64,000 bases of DNA from JALYOC01 sp036675345 (GCA_036675345.1 JAKFFE010000034.1:58678-122677), one strand, 5' to 3'. Positions 25,403 to 33,772 are shown, counted from the stretch's first letter. The notes: a model not told the origin generated them from the letters alone. Numbers and translations: made by a program.

Positions 25403-26491
25403 CTAGACCGCCAACCACCGACGCACCAACGAGAGCAGATCGCTGGAGCGGCGTCCGGCCCGCTCGAACATCCGACGGGAGGTGGGACAGGCGGTGACGA
25501 TCAGCTCGTCCCCGGGAGCCAGCCGGTCTCCCTGGCGGCGGGCGATGTCCACCGAGGTCTCCTGCATCGTCCGCGGCAGCAGCCCTCCGCCGCCGGAGCA
25601 GCCCCCCTCCTCCCGGTTGGCGGCGGCCTCCCGGACCTCGGTCACCGCCGCGCGCAACAGCGCCCGCGGTGGGTCGTACTGGCCCAGCCCGCGGCCGAGG
25701 TGACAAGCGTCGTGGTAGGCCACCGTCAGCTCCAGCGGGGCCTTGGCCGGGGCGTGCTGCACCCTGGCGGCCAGCACCTCGTACACAGTCTCGATCCGCG
25801 GCTTTAGCTCCACCCCCATCAGCGGGTAGACCACCTTGAGGGTGTAGGCGCAGCCGGGGTCCACCACCACCAGCTCCCCGTAGGAGGACAGCGTCTCCGC
25901 CATCTCTTGAGCGTGGGCCACGAAGGCCTCGTGCGCGCCGGCCGCGTAGAGGGGATAGCCGCAGCACTTGCCGGCGGCGCGGGAGACGGCCAGCGGCGCG
26001 CCCAGCTCGGCGCCCACCGCCACCGCGTCCTCCACGCCCCCGGGGGACTTCATGATCGAGGTGCAGCCGGGGAACAGCGGGTAGCGCGCCGGCGCCTCCG
26101 CGCGATACGCCGCCGCCCGCTGAGCCAGCTCCGGGCCGAACGGGTTCTGGAACTTCTCGAAGCTCTCCACGGTGGAGCGGGCGCCAGGCGGCGCCTTGCC
26201 CTGCTCCAGCGGCTGCTGCCGGGCGGAGAACAGCGCCAGCCCCACCTCGTTCTCGTGCTTGCAGAAGCTGCGGCAGCGCATGCAGCCGGTGCAGGCGTAG
26301 AGCGGATTTCCCGCCGCCTCCCCGGCCGGCTTCTCCTTCTCGGTGGCCAGGAAGGCCTGGGTCATCTTCCCCCAGGTGCTGGTGCTCTCGTTGTGGGTGG
26401 ACTCCGAAACCGGGCAGGCAAAACGGCAGACCTTGGGGCAGTAGGCGCAGTAGGCGAACGCCTGCCGGTGCTTCTCGAGTCCGATGGTCAT
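25403..26491 (-). CDS. Iron-sulfur protein with two CCG (heterodisulfide-reductase-like) domains
   Basis: The 362-residue protein begins with CAYCPKVCRFACPVS and CTGCMRCRSFCKHEN, two ferredoxin-like Cys clusters. It continues with CCG-type domains (GKCCGYPLYAAGAHEAF; YHDACHLGRGLGQYD; EEGGCSGGGGLLP), as in GlcF, GlpC and HdrB. It should pass electrons from a flavin partner to the membrane quinone pool. The ATG overlaps the stop of the preceding FAD gene (ATGA). As glpC is absent from glpAB at 30.5-33.5 kb, it might also serve there; this is inference. Confidence 0.88.
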   Translation of the reverse strand: MTIGLEKHRQAFAYCAYCPKVCRFACPVSESTHNESTSTWGKMTQAFLATEKEKPAGEAAGNPLYACTGCMRCRSFCKHENEVGLALFSARQQPLEQGKAPPGARSTVESFEKFQNPFGPELAQRAAAYRAEAPARYPLFPGCTSIMKSPGGVEDAVAVGAELGAPLAVSRAAGKCCGYPLYAAGAHEAFVAHAQEMAETLSSYGELVVVDPGCAYTLKVVYPLMGVELKPRIETVYEVLAARVQHAPAKAPLELTVAYHDACHLGRGLGQYDPPRALLRAAVTEVREAAANREEGGCSGGGGLLPRTMQETSVDIARRQGDRLAPGDELIVTACPTSRRMFERAGRRSSDLLSLVRRWLAV

Positions 26492-27471
26492 CCCTCTCCT
26501 CCCAGGAGCAGCGCGGGGTCGGCCAGTCTGGCCACCGCGCTCCACAGCGCCGCGTGGGGCCGGATCCGCTCCGGCGCCTCCGCGGTGTCCAGCTCCGCCC
26601 ACACCGTCTCCACCGCCAGCCGGTACAGCCGCAGCGGGCGGCCGGCGGCCAAGGCGGCGATCACCTCCGCCCAGGCCAGCTCCCGCTCCGAGCGGGCGGA
26701 CCAGGAGGGGAGATCCGGATCGGTCAGCCGCCCCTGATGCGCGGAGGCCCGGCGGGCCAGGGTGTTGGCGTCCTTCACCGCCCCGGCCTCGGTGCCGGCG
26801 AAGCGCGCGTGCACCACGTGCGCCGAGGCGCGGCGGTACAGCTGGGCCTCGGCGATCACCGCGCCGTCGTCGAGGGCGTACCGCAGCGCCTGGACCAGGT
26901 CGGTGGGGGTCGGAAAGGCCAGGGTCACATCCTCGGTGCGCGTCGGCACCGGGCCGCAGCGCAGCTGGGCGGAGACGATCAGCCCCAGCCGCCCTCCCCC
27001 TCCGAAGAACAGCGACTCCAGTCCGGGCCCGGCCGCGCTGCGGGGAGCATTGGGCGAGCGGTACACCTGCCCGTTGGCCAGCACCACCCGCACCGACATC
27101 GCCAGCGGCTCCAGACGGCCCCCGGGCACCGCCCGCAGTCCGGCGCAGGGGCCCTCCAAAAACTCGCCCACCCGCTGGGGGCGCGCCCCGGGGTTCAGCG
27201 TTCCCAGGGTCAGTCCGTGGCCCTTGGCGACCCGCTCCACCGCCTCCAGGGTCATCCCCGCCCCCACCTCCACCAGCCCGCTGCGGGGCGAGACGGAGAG
27301 CACCGAGTCGAACAGGCTGCGATCGATCCGGATCGGGAGCGGCGGCCCCTGCTGCTCCCGCAGGGTGGACAGCAGCGCGCACAGCTCGTCCTCGGAGGAG
27401 GGTCGGACGGTGTCCCCGGCGAACCGGGCGCCGAACTGCACGGCCAGTCTCTCGCGCGTGGTGGGGCTCAC
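26488..27471 (-). CDS. FAD-binding oxidase subunit, GlcE-like
   Basis: The 327-residue protein has a PCMH-type FAD fold: VRPSSEDELCALLSTL, VEVGAGMTLEAVERVAKGHG, a variant GxxxGG segment (AVPGGRLEPLAMSVRVVLANGQV) and LFFGGGGRLGLI. It is short and lacks a full substrate domain, like GlcE of glycolate oxidase. It starts with GTG in a GTGA overlap with the upstream AGPS-like gene and ends in an ATGA overlap with the Fe-S gene, so the three products are very probably made as a complex. Confidence 0.82.
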   Translation of the reverse strand: MSPTTRERLAVQFGARFAGDTVRPSSEDELCALLSTLREQQGPPLPIRIDRSLFDSVLSVSPRSGLVEVGAGMTLEAVERVAKGHGLTLGTLNPGARPQRVGEFLEGPCAGLRAVPGGRLEPLAMSVRVVLANGQVYRSPNAPRSAAGPGLESLFFGGGGRLGLIVSAQLRCGPVPTRTEDVTLAFPTPTDLVQALRYALDDGAVIAEAQLYRRASAHVVHARFAGTEAGAVKDANTLARRASAHQGRLTDPDLPSWSARSERELAWAEVIAALAAGRPLRLYRLAVETVWAELDTAEAPERIRPHAALWSAVARLADPALLLGGEG

Positions 27472-29030
27472 AGGCTCAGCTTCCCGGGGTTGAGGATCCC
27501 GTCCGGATCCAGCGCCCCCTTGAGGGCCAAAAGCAGCCGCCGCCCGTCTCCCAGCTCACGCGCCAGCTGCGCGGCCTTCAAGACCCCCACCCCGTGATGG
27601 TGGCTGACGTTGGCGCCGGCGCCGGTGGCCGCCTCCAGGATCGTCTCCCACAGGGTGTCGTAGCGCTTCTCCTGATTCGCCTCCGAGCCGGCGCTGGAGA
27701 CCAGGGAGAAGTAGAGCGAGCAGCCCTCCGGATACGCGTGGGAGAAGTGGCAGAGCACGAAGGCCAGCCCCGCCGCGGCCTCCCGCACCGCCTCGTATAC
27801 CGGCAGCACCCGATCCCAGGTGGCGGCCACCTCCATGGTGTCGGCGAACGCGCCCGCGTCCACCACCTTCGACATCTTGTAGGAGACGTCGTAGCGCTTC
27901 TTGAACCAGGCGCGCCCGGGGGCCTCGCCCTCGTCGTGGCCGCCGGCCTTCTCGCACAGCCGCACCGCCTCCAGCGCCTCCTCCTGGGTGCGCCGCGGCT
28001 CTCCTTCGAACATCAGGATCATCCGGCAGTGCTGGAACAGGTCCGCGGCCCGGTTCATCAGCGACGGATGGCCCAGGGTCAGCGGGGTCAGCTTCCGCAG
28101 CGCCGCCGGGAGGAGATCCGCGCGCAGCGGGTTGCGAAGCGAAGGCGCCAGGTCCTTCTTCTTCTTCGGCTTCTCCTTGCCCACCAACGCGGTGTCGAAC
28201 GGGTCGTAGAGCCGCACCACCGCCGGCCGCAGCCCGGCCGCGAAGAGCAGGCGCATCGCCTCCACCCCCGCCTCCACCGTCTTGAAGCGCATCCCCCGGA
28301 AGGCGCGGTGCTGGGCGACCGGATGGACGCGCAGCCGGACCCGGGTGAACACGCACAACGTCCCTTCCGAGCCCAGCAAGACCTGCCCCAGGTCCGGCCC
28401 GGAGAAGGGTCGCTGCGGGGTCTCCACCACCTCGCCCGCGCCGGTCACCGCGCGCAGCGAGAGCACCATGTCCTCGATCTTCCCGTACTTGTTGGACAGC
28501 TGCCCCGCGCTCCGGGCCGCCAGCCATCCCCCCACGGTGGACATGTAGATCGAGGAGGGAAAGTGCCCCAGGGTGTAGCCCTGTTCGTTGAGGTTCCGCT
28601 CCAGCACCTCGCCGATCACTCCCGCGTCCACCTCCACCCAGAGGTTGTCCGGGTCCACCCGGCCGATGGTCTCCAGCCGCTTGAGGTCCAGGGCGATCCC
28701 ACCCCGAAGGGCGATGGTCCCTCCGCACACCCCGGACCCGGCGCCGAACGGCACCACCGCCAGCTTGTGCGCGCGGGCCACGGCGATCACCGCTGCCACC
28801 TCCGCCTCGGAGGCGGGCCAGGCCACCAGATCCGGCGGCGGTGGGATCTTGCCCTGGCGGATCCACAGCAACGCCTTGGGCCACATGTCCCGCGCGTAGG
28901 AGAGCCGATCTTCGTCGCGCAAGGACACCTGGGCTGGGCCCAGCACCCGGGCCAGTTCGGTCGCCGCGACTTGGGCCACCGCGCCGGGCGCGGGGAGCTT
29001 CAGCGCGCTGACCGGGGTCACCGAGGTCAA
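27468..29030 (-). CDS. FAD-linked oxidase resembling alkylglycerone-phosphate synthase (AGPS/GlcD superfamily)
   Basis: The 520-residue enzyme starts at a TTG that overlaps the upstream stop (TTGA); a GTG at 29021 is the alternative. The FAD-binding PCMH half has VVPFGAGSGVCGG, DNLWVEVDAGVIGEVLERNL, GHFPSSIYMSTVGGWLAARS and NKYGKIEDMVLSLRAVT. These match AGPS more closely than GlcD or D-lactate dehydrogenase. The C-terminal half has the AGPS-type HHHGVG motif (SHHHGVGVL), where GlcD-type proteins have HxGDGNLH. AGPS makes ether-linked glycerolipid precursors by swapping an acyl for an alkyl chain. Bacterial homologues may instead be glycerol-phosphate-type oxidases. The Fe-S and GlcE-like neighbours argue for electron transfer. 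Confidence 0.85.
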   Translation of the reverse strand: MTSVTPVSALKLPAPGAVAQVAATELARVLGPAQVSLRDEDRLSYARDMWPKALLWIRQGKIPPPPDLVAWPASEAEVAAVIAVARAHKLAVVPFGAGSGVCGGTIALRGGIALDLKRLETIGRVDPDNLWVEVDAGVIGEVLERNLNEQGYTLGHFPSSIYMSTVGGWLAARSAGQLSNKYGKIEDMVLSLRAVTGAGEVVETPQRPFSGPDLGQVLLGSEGTLCVFTRVRLRVHPVAQHRAFRGMRFKTVEAGVEAMRLLFAAGLRPAVVRLYDPFDTALVGKEKPKKKKDLAPSLRNPLRADLLPAALRKLTPLTLGHPSLMNRAADLFQHCRMILMFEGEPRRTQEEALEAVRLCEKAGGHDEGEAPGRAWFKKRYDVSYKMSKVVDAGAFADTMEVAATWDRVLPVYEAVREAAAGLAFVLCHFSHAYPEGCSLYFSLVSSAGSEANQEKRYDTLWETILEAATGAGANVSHHHGVGVLKAAQLARELGDGRRLLLALKGALDPDGILNPGKLSL

Positions 29031-29647
29031 ACGGGCTGCCCTGGATTGAGCAGCAGGTCGGCAGTCAGCTCCCGGACGGTGGCGCTGTCCGGAGCGCGAT
29101 CGGAGAGGCGGGAGGGCGGCGGCTCCACCGGCGGAAGCGCGCCGGCGGTGGACTCCGGCGGCTTCGGCTCGGGCGGAGCCTGGAAGTGGGCCGCGTCGGC
29201 GCGGATCGCATCCAGCTGGGTCAGCTTGCGGTTGAGCAGCTCGAAGATCGCCCGCAACGGGACCCGGGTGGGGCACACCGCCTCGGAGCGCACCAGCGAA
29301 TCGGCGGAGATCGCCGCCAGCGCGCCCCGGGCCCGGGGGAGATCCGGGGTGGCGCGGGAGAAAGAGACCGGCAGCAGGCTGGCGCCGCCGTGGAGCTGCC
29401 GCGAGGTGTCCACCAGCGCCCGGTCGTAGGCGTTGCACAGCCCGCAGTGGATGCACCGGGAGGCACCGCGGAGGATCTCCCGGTCCGCCTCGGTGAAGGG
29501 GATGTTCCCCTCCGGCCCGTAGTTGGCCAGGAAGCGCTGCTGTCCGGTGCCGCGCTCCTCCCGGACCAGCTTGCGCAAGGGATGGGCGATCAGCGCCCGG
29601 TAGGCCAGGTACAGATTGCCGCGAAGCTTCTGGCCGAACCCGGACAT
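29027..29647 (-). CDS. 4Fe-4S cluster protein, first gene of the flavin/Fe-S operon
   Basis: The 206-residue protein starts at the ATG at 29647 with CGGAG just upstream. It contains CIHCGLCNAYD and a later lone Cys-Pro (EAVCPTRVPL), the pattern of an electron-transfer Fe-S subunit with one [4Fe-4S] site of CxxCxxC...CP type. The C-terminus is Pro-rich (PPEPKPPEST). It is followed by the AGPS-like gene in a TTGA overlap. It probably links the flavoprotein to the CCG Fe-S subunit. The longer frame to 29836 has no coding character. Confidence 0.8.
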   Translation of the reverse strand: MSGFGQKLRGNLYLAYRALIAHPLRKLVREERGTGQQRFLANYGPEGNIPFTEADREILRGASRCIHCGLCNAYDRALVDTSRQLHGGASLLPVSFSRATPDLPRARGALAAISADSLVRSEAVCPTRVPLRAIFELLNRKLTQLDAIRADAAHFQAPPEPKPPESTAGALPPVEPPPSRLSDRAPDSATVRELTADLLLNPGQPV

Positions 29648-29705
29648 CGCTCCGGGATGCTCGCAAAGGCGCAGTGCGTCAGCAAGGCAAAGCGGCGCGG
29701 AGGGG

Positions 29706-29730
29706 TCTGGCTCAAGACGCTGGAGCCAGA
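29706..29730 (-). terminator. Hairpin between the Gly-rich gene and the Fe-S operon
   Basis: Perfect 8-base arms TCTGGCTC and GAGCCAGA surround a nine-base loop, about 180 bases downstream of the stop at 29913. There is no T-run. It may terminate the Gly-rich gene or lie in the leader of the Fe-S operon. Confidence 0.3.
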
Positions 29731-29912
29731 CGCCAGGGATCCTGGCCGGGCACGCCTCGACCCCGCAGCGCGACCTGTGGAGGCCGAAGCTTACGCCTGG
29801 CCCCTGCGGAGGTCGTGCTCGCCGCTCCGAACTCAAGGGCCGGAGAGGGGCCCCTCAGCCGTGCGGCGACCGATGATTCGCCGCTCCGAACTCGCGCGCC
29901 CGCGACGGCCCC

Positions 29913-30476
29913 TTAGAACGGCGCGTCGTCGTCGCTGTGGGGCGGGGCGCCGTCGTCGCCGTAGCCGCCGCCACTGCTGCCACCACCGCCGTAACCGCCA
30001 CCACCGTAGCCCCCGCCCCCTCCTCCGCCTTCCCCACCGCCCCCACCGCCGCCACCGCCACGCTGCCGGTTCAGCTCGGCCTCGATCGCGGCCAGCAGGG
30101 CGCGCTCCTTGTCGTGGAAGCGGGCCTTGGAGGCATCCGCCAGCGAGCGGCGAGCGCCGTTGGCGTAGTACTCGAGGTCGCCTTCGCTGGCGCCCTCGAT
30201 CGGACCGCCCTTGCTGCGGCCGTAGTTCGGGAACCGCAGCCCGGAGCCGCCGCCGCCACCACCACCGGCCGAGCCGCCGTAGGACCCACCAGACGAGGCA
30301 TAGCCACCCGAAGACGCGCGGGCGGGAGCGCTGCGATCGGCGGTGCCGCCAATCGACAGCTCACCCAACTCCAGCCGAAAGCCTTCGCCCTCACGGTAGG
30401 CGGTGCCCACGCGGACCTGCTCGGTGCTGCCGTCGGAGCGGCGGACTGCCACATGCACGGGAAAGGAGTCGCTCAT
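29913..30476 (-). CDS. Gly-rich protein ending in an SSB-like acidic tip (DDDAPF)
   Basis: The 187-residue protein has an N-terminal beta domain (FPVHVAVRRSDGSTEQVRVG ... RLELGELSIGG), a Ser/Gly linker, a compact middle motif (LRFPNYGRSKGGPIEGASEG, then DLEYYANGARRSL ... LLAAIEAELNR), a long Gly/Tyr tail and the end HSDDDAPF. The middle resembles the F-G-K-x-K-G-x-x-I / D-L-x-Y-Y motif of small DNA-metabolism domains. The final DDDAPF closely matches the SSB C-terminal tip (DDDIPF) that recruits repair proteins. It is not SSB, as no OB fold was recognised. It may imitate or compete with SSB in recruiting partners. Confidence 0.78.
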   Translation of the reverse strand: MSDSFPVHVAVRRSDGSTEQVRVGTAYREGEGFRLELGELSIGGTADRSAPARASSGGYASSGGSYGGSAGGGGGGGSGLRFPNYGRSKGGPIEGASEGDLEYYANGARRSLADASKARFHDKERALLAAIEAELNRQRGGGGGGGGGEGGGGGGGYGGGGYGGGGSSGGGYGDDGAPPHSDDDAPF

Positions 30477-30541
30477 GGGCGCCCGGATCGCACCCCCGGG
30501 GCGCCCCTGTCAATCGGCGTGAGGTCGGGGCGGTGGTCTTG

Positions 30542-31825
30542 CTACCCGGGGAGCCTCACCCGCGCCGCGCCCTCTCCAGCCAGATAGCCGGTGAAGATCG
30601 CCACTCCCAGCCCGGACTTGTCGGTAGCCGGGTCGTAGCCGGCGATCACCGCCCCCGCCGCGAACAGGTGGGGCGAGACCGCGCGGCCGTCCACCCCCAA
30701 AGGCTGCAGCGACGCGTCCACCCGCACCCCGGCGCGGAAGGCGAGGTGATCGGAGACCGCCTGATCCCCCAGCAGATCGCCCACGAACTCCTCCCCCAGC
30801 ACGCGGGCCCCGCCATAGACCGGGAGGCTGAACAGCGGCTCGAAGAAGTGGCGCTCGCGGACGATCCCCCCGCCGATGAACTTCCCGGTGGCCAGCACCA
30901 CCGCGTCGGCGTGGACGCTGCGGCCGTCGGTCAGCGCGAACGGTCCCCCGGCAAACGCCACCGGCTGGACCTCGGCCTCCAACACGGTGATCCCCGCGGC
31001 CACCAGCGCGCGATCCAGCGCCTCCTGCAGCCGCACCCCCGGCACCGAGGGCGAGGTGGCCACCGTCTCCACGCAGCGCAGCCCGGAGGCGGCGGACAGC
31101 GCCTCGGCCAGACGCGCGTGGGTCCGGCCCAGGAACGGAGGCAGCAGCACGGTGTCGATCCCCGCGGGGACCGCGTCTCGCAGCGCCTGGGCCAGCCGCT
31201 CCACCGCGCCCTTCTCCTCCAGCAACAGGGCCAGCTCGTAGGGCGAGCGCAGCGCGTCCTCCAGCTTCCGCCAGAAGTCCACGGTGACCACCACCGGCTG
31301 GGCGTCACGGCCCAGGGACTGGAAGGTCTGCCGCAGCCCGGCCGCCACCCAGCGGGCGTCGAAGTGGGGAAGGTTGGTGAAGGCCACCACCGCGAAGCGA
31401 TCCGGCAGCGAGGTCAGCTCCGCTCCTACCTGGGAGTGCTGCGCCAGCGCGGTCGGCTTGGCGGTCCCGGCGGGCGTCGGCAGCAGGAGGTTGCGTTCGC
31501 CGATCGGAGCCAGCACCGCGTCCAGGTGTCCCTGGGCAAAGCGCAACGACTCCTCCATCCGTCCGAGCGAGGCGCGGAGCACCGCATACGGATGCAGCGG
31601 CCGTACCCGGGCCAGCTGTTCGGCGGCCTGCTGGATCGGGATCAGGTGCGCGCGGAGATCGCCGCCGGGCGCAGTGACATCCGGAGCCACGTCCACCGCC
31701 CCCGAGGAGAGCGCGGTGGCGCCATAGGAGCGCCGCACCACCTGCACCCGCGCCCCCGCCCGCTGCGCGCTGAGCGCGGCGATCGCGCCCGCCATCCCTC
31801 CGCCGATCACCAGCACCTCACCCAC
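30542..31825 (-). CDS. glpB: Anaerobic glycerol-3-phosphate dehydrogenase subunit B
   Basis: The 427-residue protein begins at a GTG (MGEVLVIGGGMAGAIAALSAQRAGARV, Rossmann fold) and contains SYGATALSSGAVDVAPD, VVTVDFWRKLED, LLPPFLGRTH and VVLATGKFIGGGIV, typical of GlpB. In E. coli GlpB is the FMN-type subunit that works with GlpA and the Fe-S anchor GlpC. It overlaps glpA by eight bases. No glpC follows. Instead a Gly-rich gene lies downstream and the Fe-S operon beyond it. Confidence 0.93.
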   Translation of the reverse strand: MGEVLVIGGGMAGAIAALSAQRAGARVQVVRRSYGATALSSGAVDVAPDVTAPGGDLRAHLIPIQQAAEQLARVRPLHPYAVLRASLGRMEESLRFAQGHLDAVLAPIGERNLLLPTPAGTAKPTALAQHSQVGAELTSLPDRFAVVAFTNLPHFDARWVAAGLRQTFQSLGRDAQPVVVTVDFWRKLEDALRSPYELALLLEEKGAVERLAQALRDAVPAGIDTVLLPPFLGRTHARLAEALSAASGLRCVETVATSPSVPGVRLQEALDRALVAAGITVLEAEVQPVAFAGGPFALTDGRSVHADAVVLATGKFIGGGIVRERHFFEPLFSLPVYGGARVLGEEFVGDLLGDQAVSDHLAFRAGVRVDASLQPLGVDGRAVSPHLFAAGAVIAGYDPATDKSGLGVAIFTGYLAGEGAARVRLPG

Positions 31826-33488
31826 GCGGATAGCTCCCGTCCAGGTTCTCGGTGGTCAGGTGGTTGTGGCGGGACAGCTCCTCCTGGGCCAGCTGTTCGC
31901 CGTCCAGGATCGGCCGGCGGCCGCGGTAGCGGGCCCCCAGGAAGCCCAGCAGCTCCTGGTGCGCCTCGGAGGGCGCCAGGTTGCGTTCCCGGGCGAACAG
32001 CGCCGCGGCGTTGGTGGCGCACTGGGCGCCCTGACACGGCCCCATCCCCACCCGGCAGCGGCGGCGCAGGTCGGTCAGCCGCCGCACGTTCTCCTCCCGG
32101 ATCGAATACGCGGCCTCCGCGTAGGAGACCTGCTCGCAAGGGCAGAGCAGCGCTCGGTAGGCCGGGGTCTGATCGGCGATCTGGCAGATCTTCTCCGCGT
32201 TGGCGCCGTGGCGGTACGCCATCCGTCCCACGGTGGGCTCGGGGATCCGGTACTCGCGCGCCAGGTCGGCGACGTTGGGGTGGCGCTCGCCCCCGGGGAG
32301 CGGCTCCTGGTGGGTGCGGCAGTCCCGCTCGTTCCCCAGCCGGCGCCCGACCCGGTTGGTCAGCTCCTCGCTCTGGATCCGGTAGGAGGCCAGCTTGCCG
32401 CCGATCAGGGTGAGGAAGTTGGGCGCCCCCTCGGCCGCGTGATCGAACACCGCGTGCTCCCGCGAGAGGTCGTCCTCCATCGTCCCGTATTCGTAGAGGG
32501 TGGTGCGGATGCCCGCCCAGGCCCGGAGGATCCGCGCCTGGCGGATGGAGGGGATGGCGCTCTCGATCCCCTGGAGCAGGTACTCCACCTCGTCCTCGGT
32601 CACCTTCAGGTCGTCCGGGTCCCCGTAGTAGTCGTCGTCGGTGGTGCCGATGATCGAGGTCTGCTCGTGCGGCATCACGAAGATCTGCCGGCCATCCACC
32701 GCGCTGGTGATCACCCCGTAGTTGGACAGGCGCCGATCCAGGGTCAGGTGCACGCCCTTTCCCGGACGCATCTTCACCGTGGCCCCGGCCATCGCCGCGA
32801 CCTTGGGTGCCCAGGCGCCGGAGACATTGACCACCATCCGCGCCCGGTAACGGGCGAAGCGGCCGCTGCGCTCGTCGCGCACCTCCACCCCTTCCACCGC
32901 GCCCTTCTCTCCGCGGATGAAGCCGGTGACCTTGGTGTAGGTGAGGATCGTCGCCCCGTGCTGCTGGGCGGACAGCGCGTTGAGCGCGCACAGCCGGTGG
33001 GGATCGATCCCCCACTCGTCCATGGAGACCGCGCCAATCAGGTTCCGCCGCAGCCCCGGCTCCAGCGAATAGACCTCCTCGGGGGACAGCTCCACCGAGG
33101 GCAGCCCGCGCTTGTAGGGTTGGTAGAGGTCGTACGCGCCCATGTAGACCACCGAGGCGTAGGCCATGAACCGCTCCTTGAGGTCCGGCCGGGCGGCGTC
33201 CTGGGCGGTGAGCGGAACGATGAACGGGATCCGGAACAGCAGATGGGGGACGATCCGCTGGATGTAGCCAGAGTCGATGCAGGAGAGCTCGGTGACCTTG
33301 CGGTCGTAGCGCAGGTAGCGCAGCCCTCCGTGGATCATCCCGGAGTTGGCCCCCGAGGCGCCGGAGGCCACGTCCCGCTTCTCCAGCATCAGGGTCCGCA
33401 GCCCCCGCATCGCCGCGTCCCGCGCGATGCCGGTGCCGTTCACCCCGCCGCCGATGATGATCAGATCGAACTGCGCCGCAGCAGTCAT
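31818..33488 (-). CDS. glpA: Anaerobic glycerol-3-phosphate dehydrogenase subunit A
   Basis: This 556-residue flavoprotein has DLIIIGGGVNGTGIARDAAMRGLRTLMLEKRD (FAD fold), SGASGANSGMIHGGLRYL and GIDPHRLCALNALSAQQHG. The C-terminal BFD-like [2Fe-2S] region reads LLCPCEQVSYAEA ... CRVGMGPCQGAQC. It oxidises sn-glycerol 3-phosphate to dihydroxyacetone phosphate and feeds electrons to quinone. Length and domain order agree with E. coli GlpA. It is first of the glpA-glpB pair. With AGPS-like and DagK-like genes near by, it suggests local grouping of glycerolipid metabolism. Confidence 0.95.
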   Translation of the reverse strand: MTAAAQFDLIIIGGGVNGTGIARDAAMRGLRTLMLEKRDVASGASGANSGMIHGGLRYLRYDRKVTELSCIDSGYIQRIVPHLLFRIPFIVPLTAQDAARPDLKERFMAYASVVYMGAYDLYQPYKRGLPSVELSPEEVYSLEPGLRRNLIGAVSMDEWGIDPHRLCALNALSAQQHGATILTYTKVTGFIRGEKGAVEGVEVRDERSGRFARYRARMVVNVSGAWAPKVAAMAGATVKMRPGKGVHLTLDRRLSNYGVITSAVDGRQIFVMPHEQTSIIGTTDDDYYGDPDDLKVTEDEVEYLLQGIESAIPSIRQARILRAWAGIRTTLYEYGTMEDDLSREHAVFDHAAEGAPNFLTLIGGKLASYRIQSEELTNRVGRRLGNERDCRTHQEPLPGGERHPNVADLAREYRIPEPTVGRMAYRHGANAEKICQIADQTPAYRALLCPCEQVSYAEAAYSIREENVRRLTDLRRRCRVGMGPCQGAQCATNAAALFARERNLAPSEAHQELLGFLGARYRGRRPILDGEQLAQEELSRHNHLTTENLDGSYPRG

Positions 33489-33583
33489 GGCCGCCCCCCA
33501 GCCAGGGCGCGCCGGCCGCGGCCCCGAGAGGAGCCTACCTCTCTGGGATGCGGGGTGAGGTCCGCTTTTCGCGGAAGCTTGAC

Positions 33584-33772
33584 CTATCGCTGGTCGTCGT
33601 CTTCGGGCGAACGCCTCTCTTCGCGTTCATCGGGCGCTGCCGCCTGTCTGGGACCGCCATGGGTGCCCAGCTGATCTGCGTTGCGATGCTTGGGGTAGAC
33701 GCCGTCCGGGCGCCGCTCGCGCCCCATCCCAGAACGATCTCCCTTGCCGCCAGTCCCCTTCTCGTTCTCCAT
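33584..33772 (-). CDS. Small hydrophilic protein, 62 residues
   Basis: The ATG at 33772 is preceded by an excellent ribosome site (AGGAGGAGAACGAC). The product is Gly-, Arg- and acidic-rich with no hydrophobic core (MENEKGTGGKGDRSGMGR ... EERRSPEDDDQR), so it is probably disordered. It has some likeness to KGG/stress-type small proteins, but this is weak. The frame coincides with part of a longer, unlikely reading to 34102. Confidence 0.5.
   Translation of the reverse strand: MENEKGTGGKGDRSGMGRERRPDGVYPKHRNADQLGTHGGPRQAAAPDEREERRSPEDDDQR

Noticed and set aside
25403..29030. Glycolate oxidase GlcDEF
   Set aside because: The GlcE- and GlcF-like subunits are plausible, but the large flavoprotein carries the AGPS-type HHHG motif rather than the GlcD-type HxGDGNLH, so glc symbols are not used.
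29913..30476. Single-stranded-DNA-binding protein (ssb)
   Set aside because: The C-terminal tip matches SSB, but the folded region lacks a recognisable OB-fold pattern, so it is not called ssb.
29186..32413. Very long open frame (1075 codons) on the plus strand
   Set aside because: It is antisense to four well-supported genes (Fe-S protein, Gly-rich protein, glpB, glpA) and its translation is low-complexity His/Gln/Arg/Gly/Pro typical of GC-rich shadow frames. The same reasoning removes 70-1686, 13350-16508 and 5221-8082.
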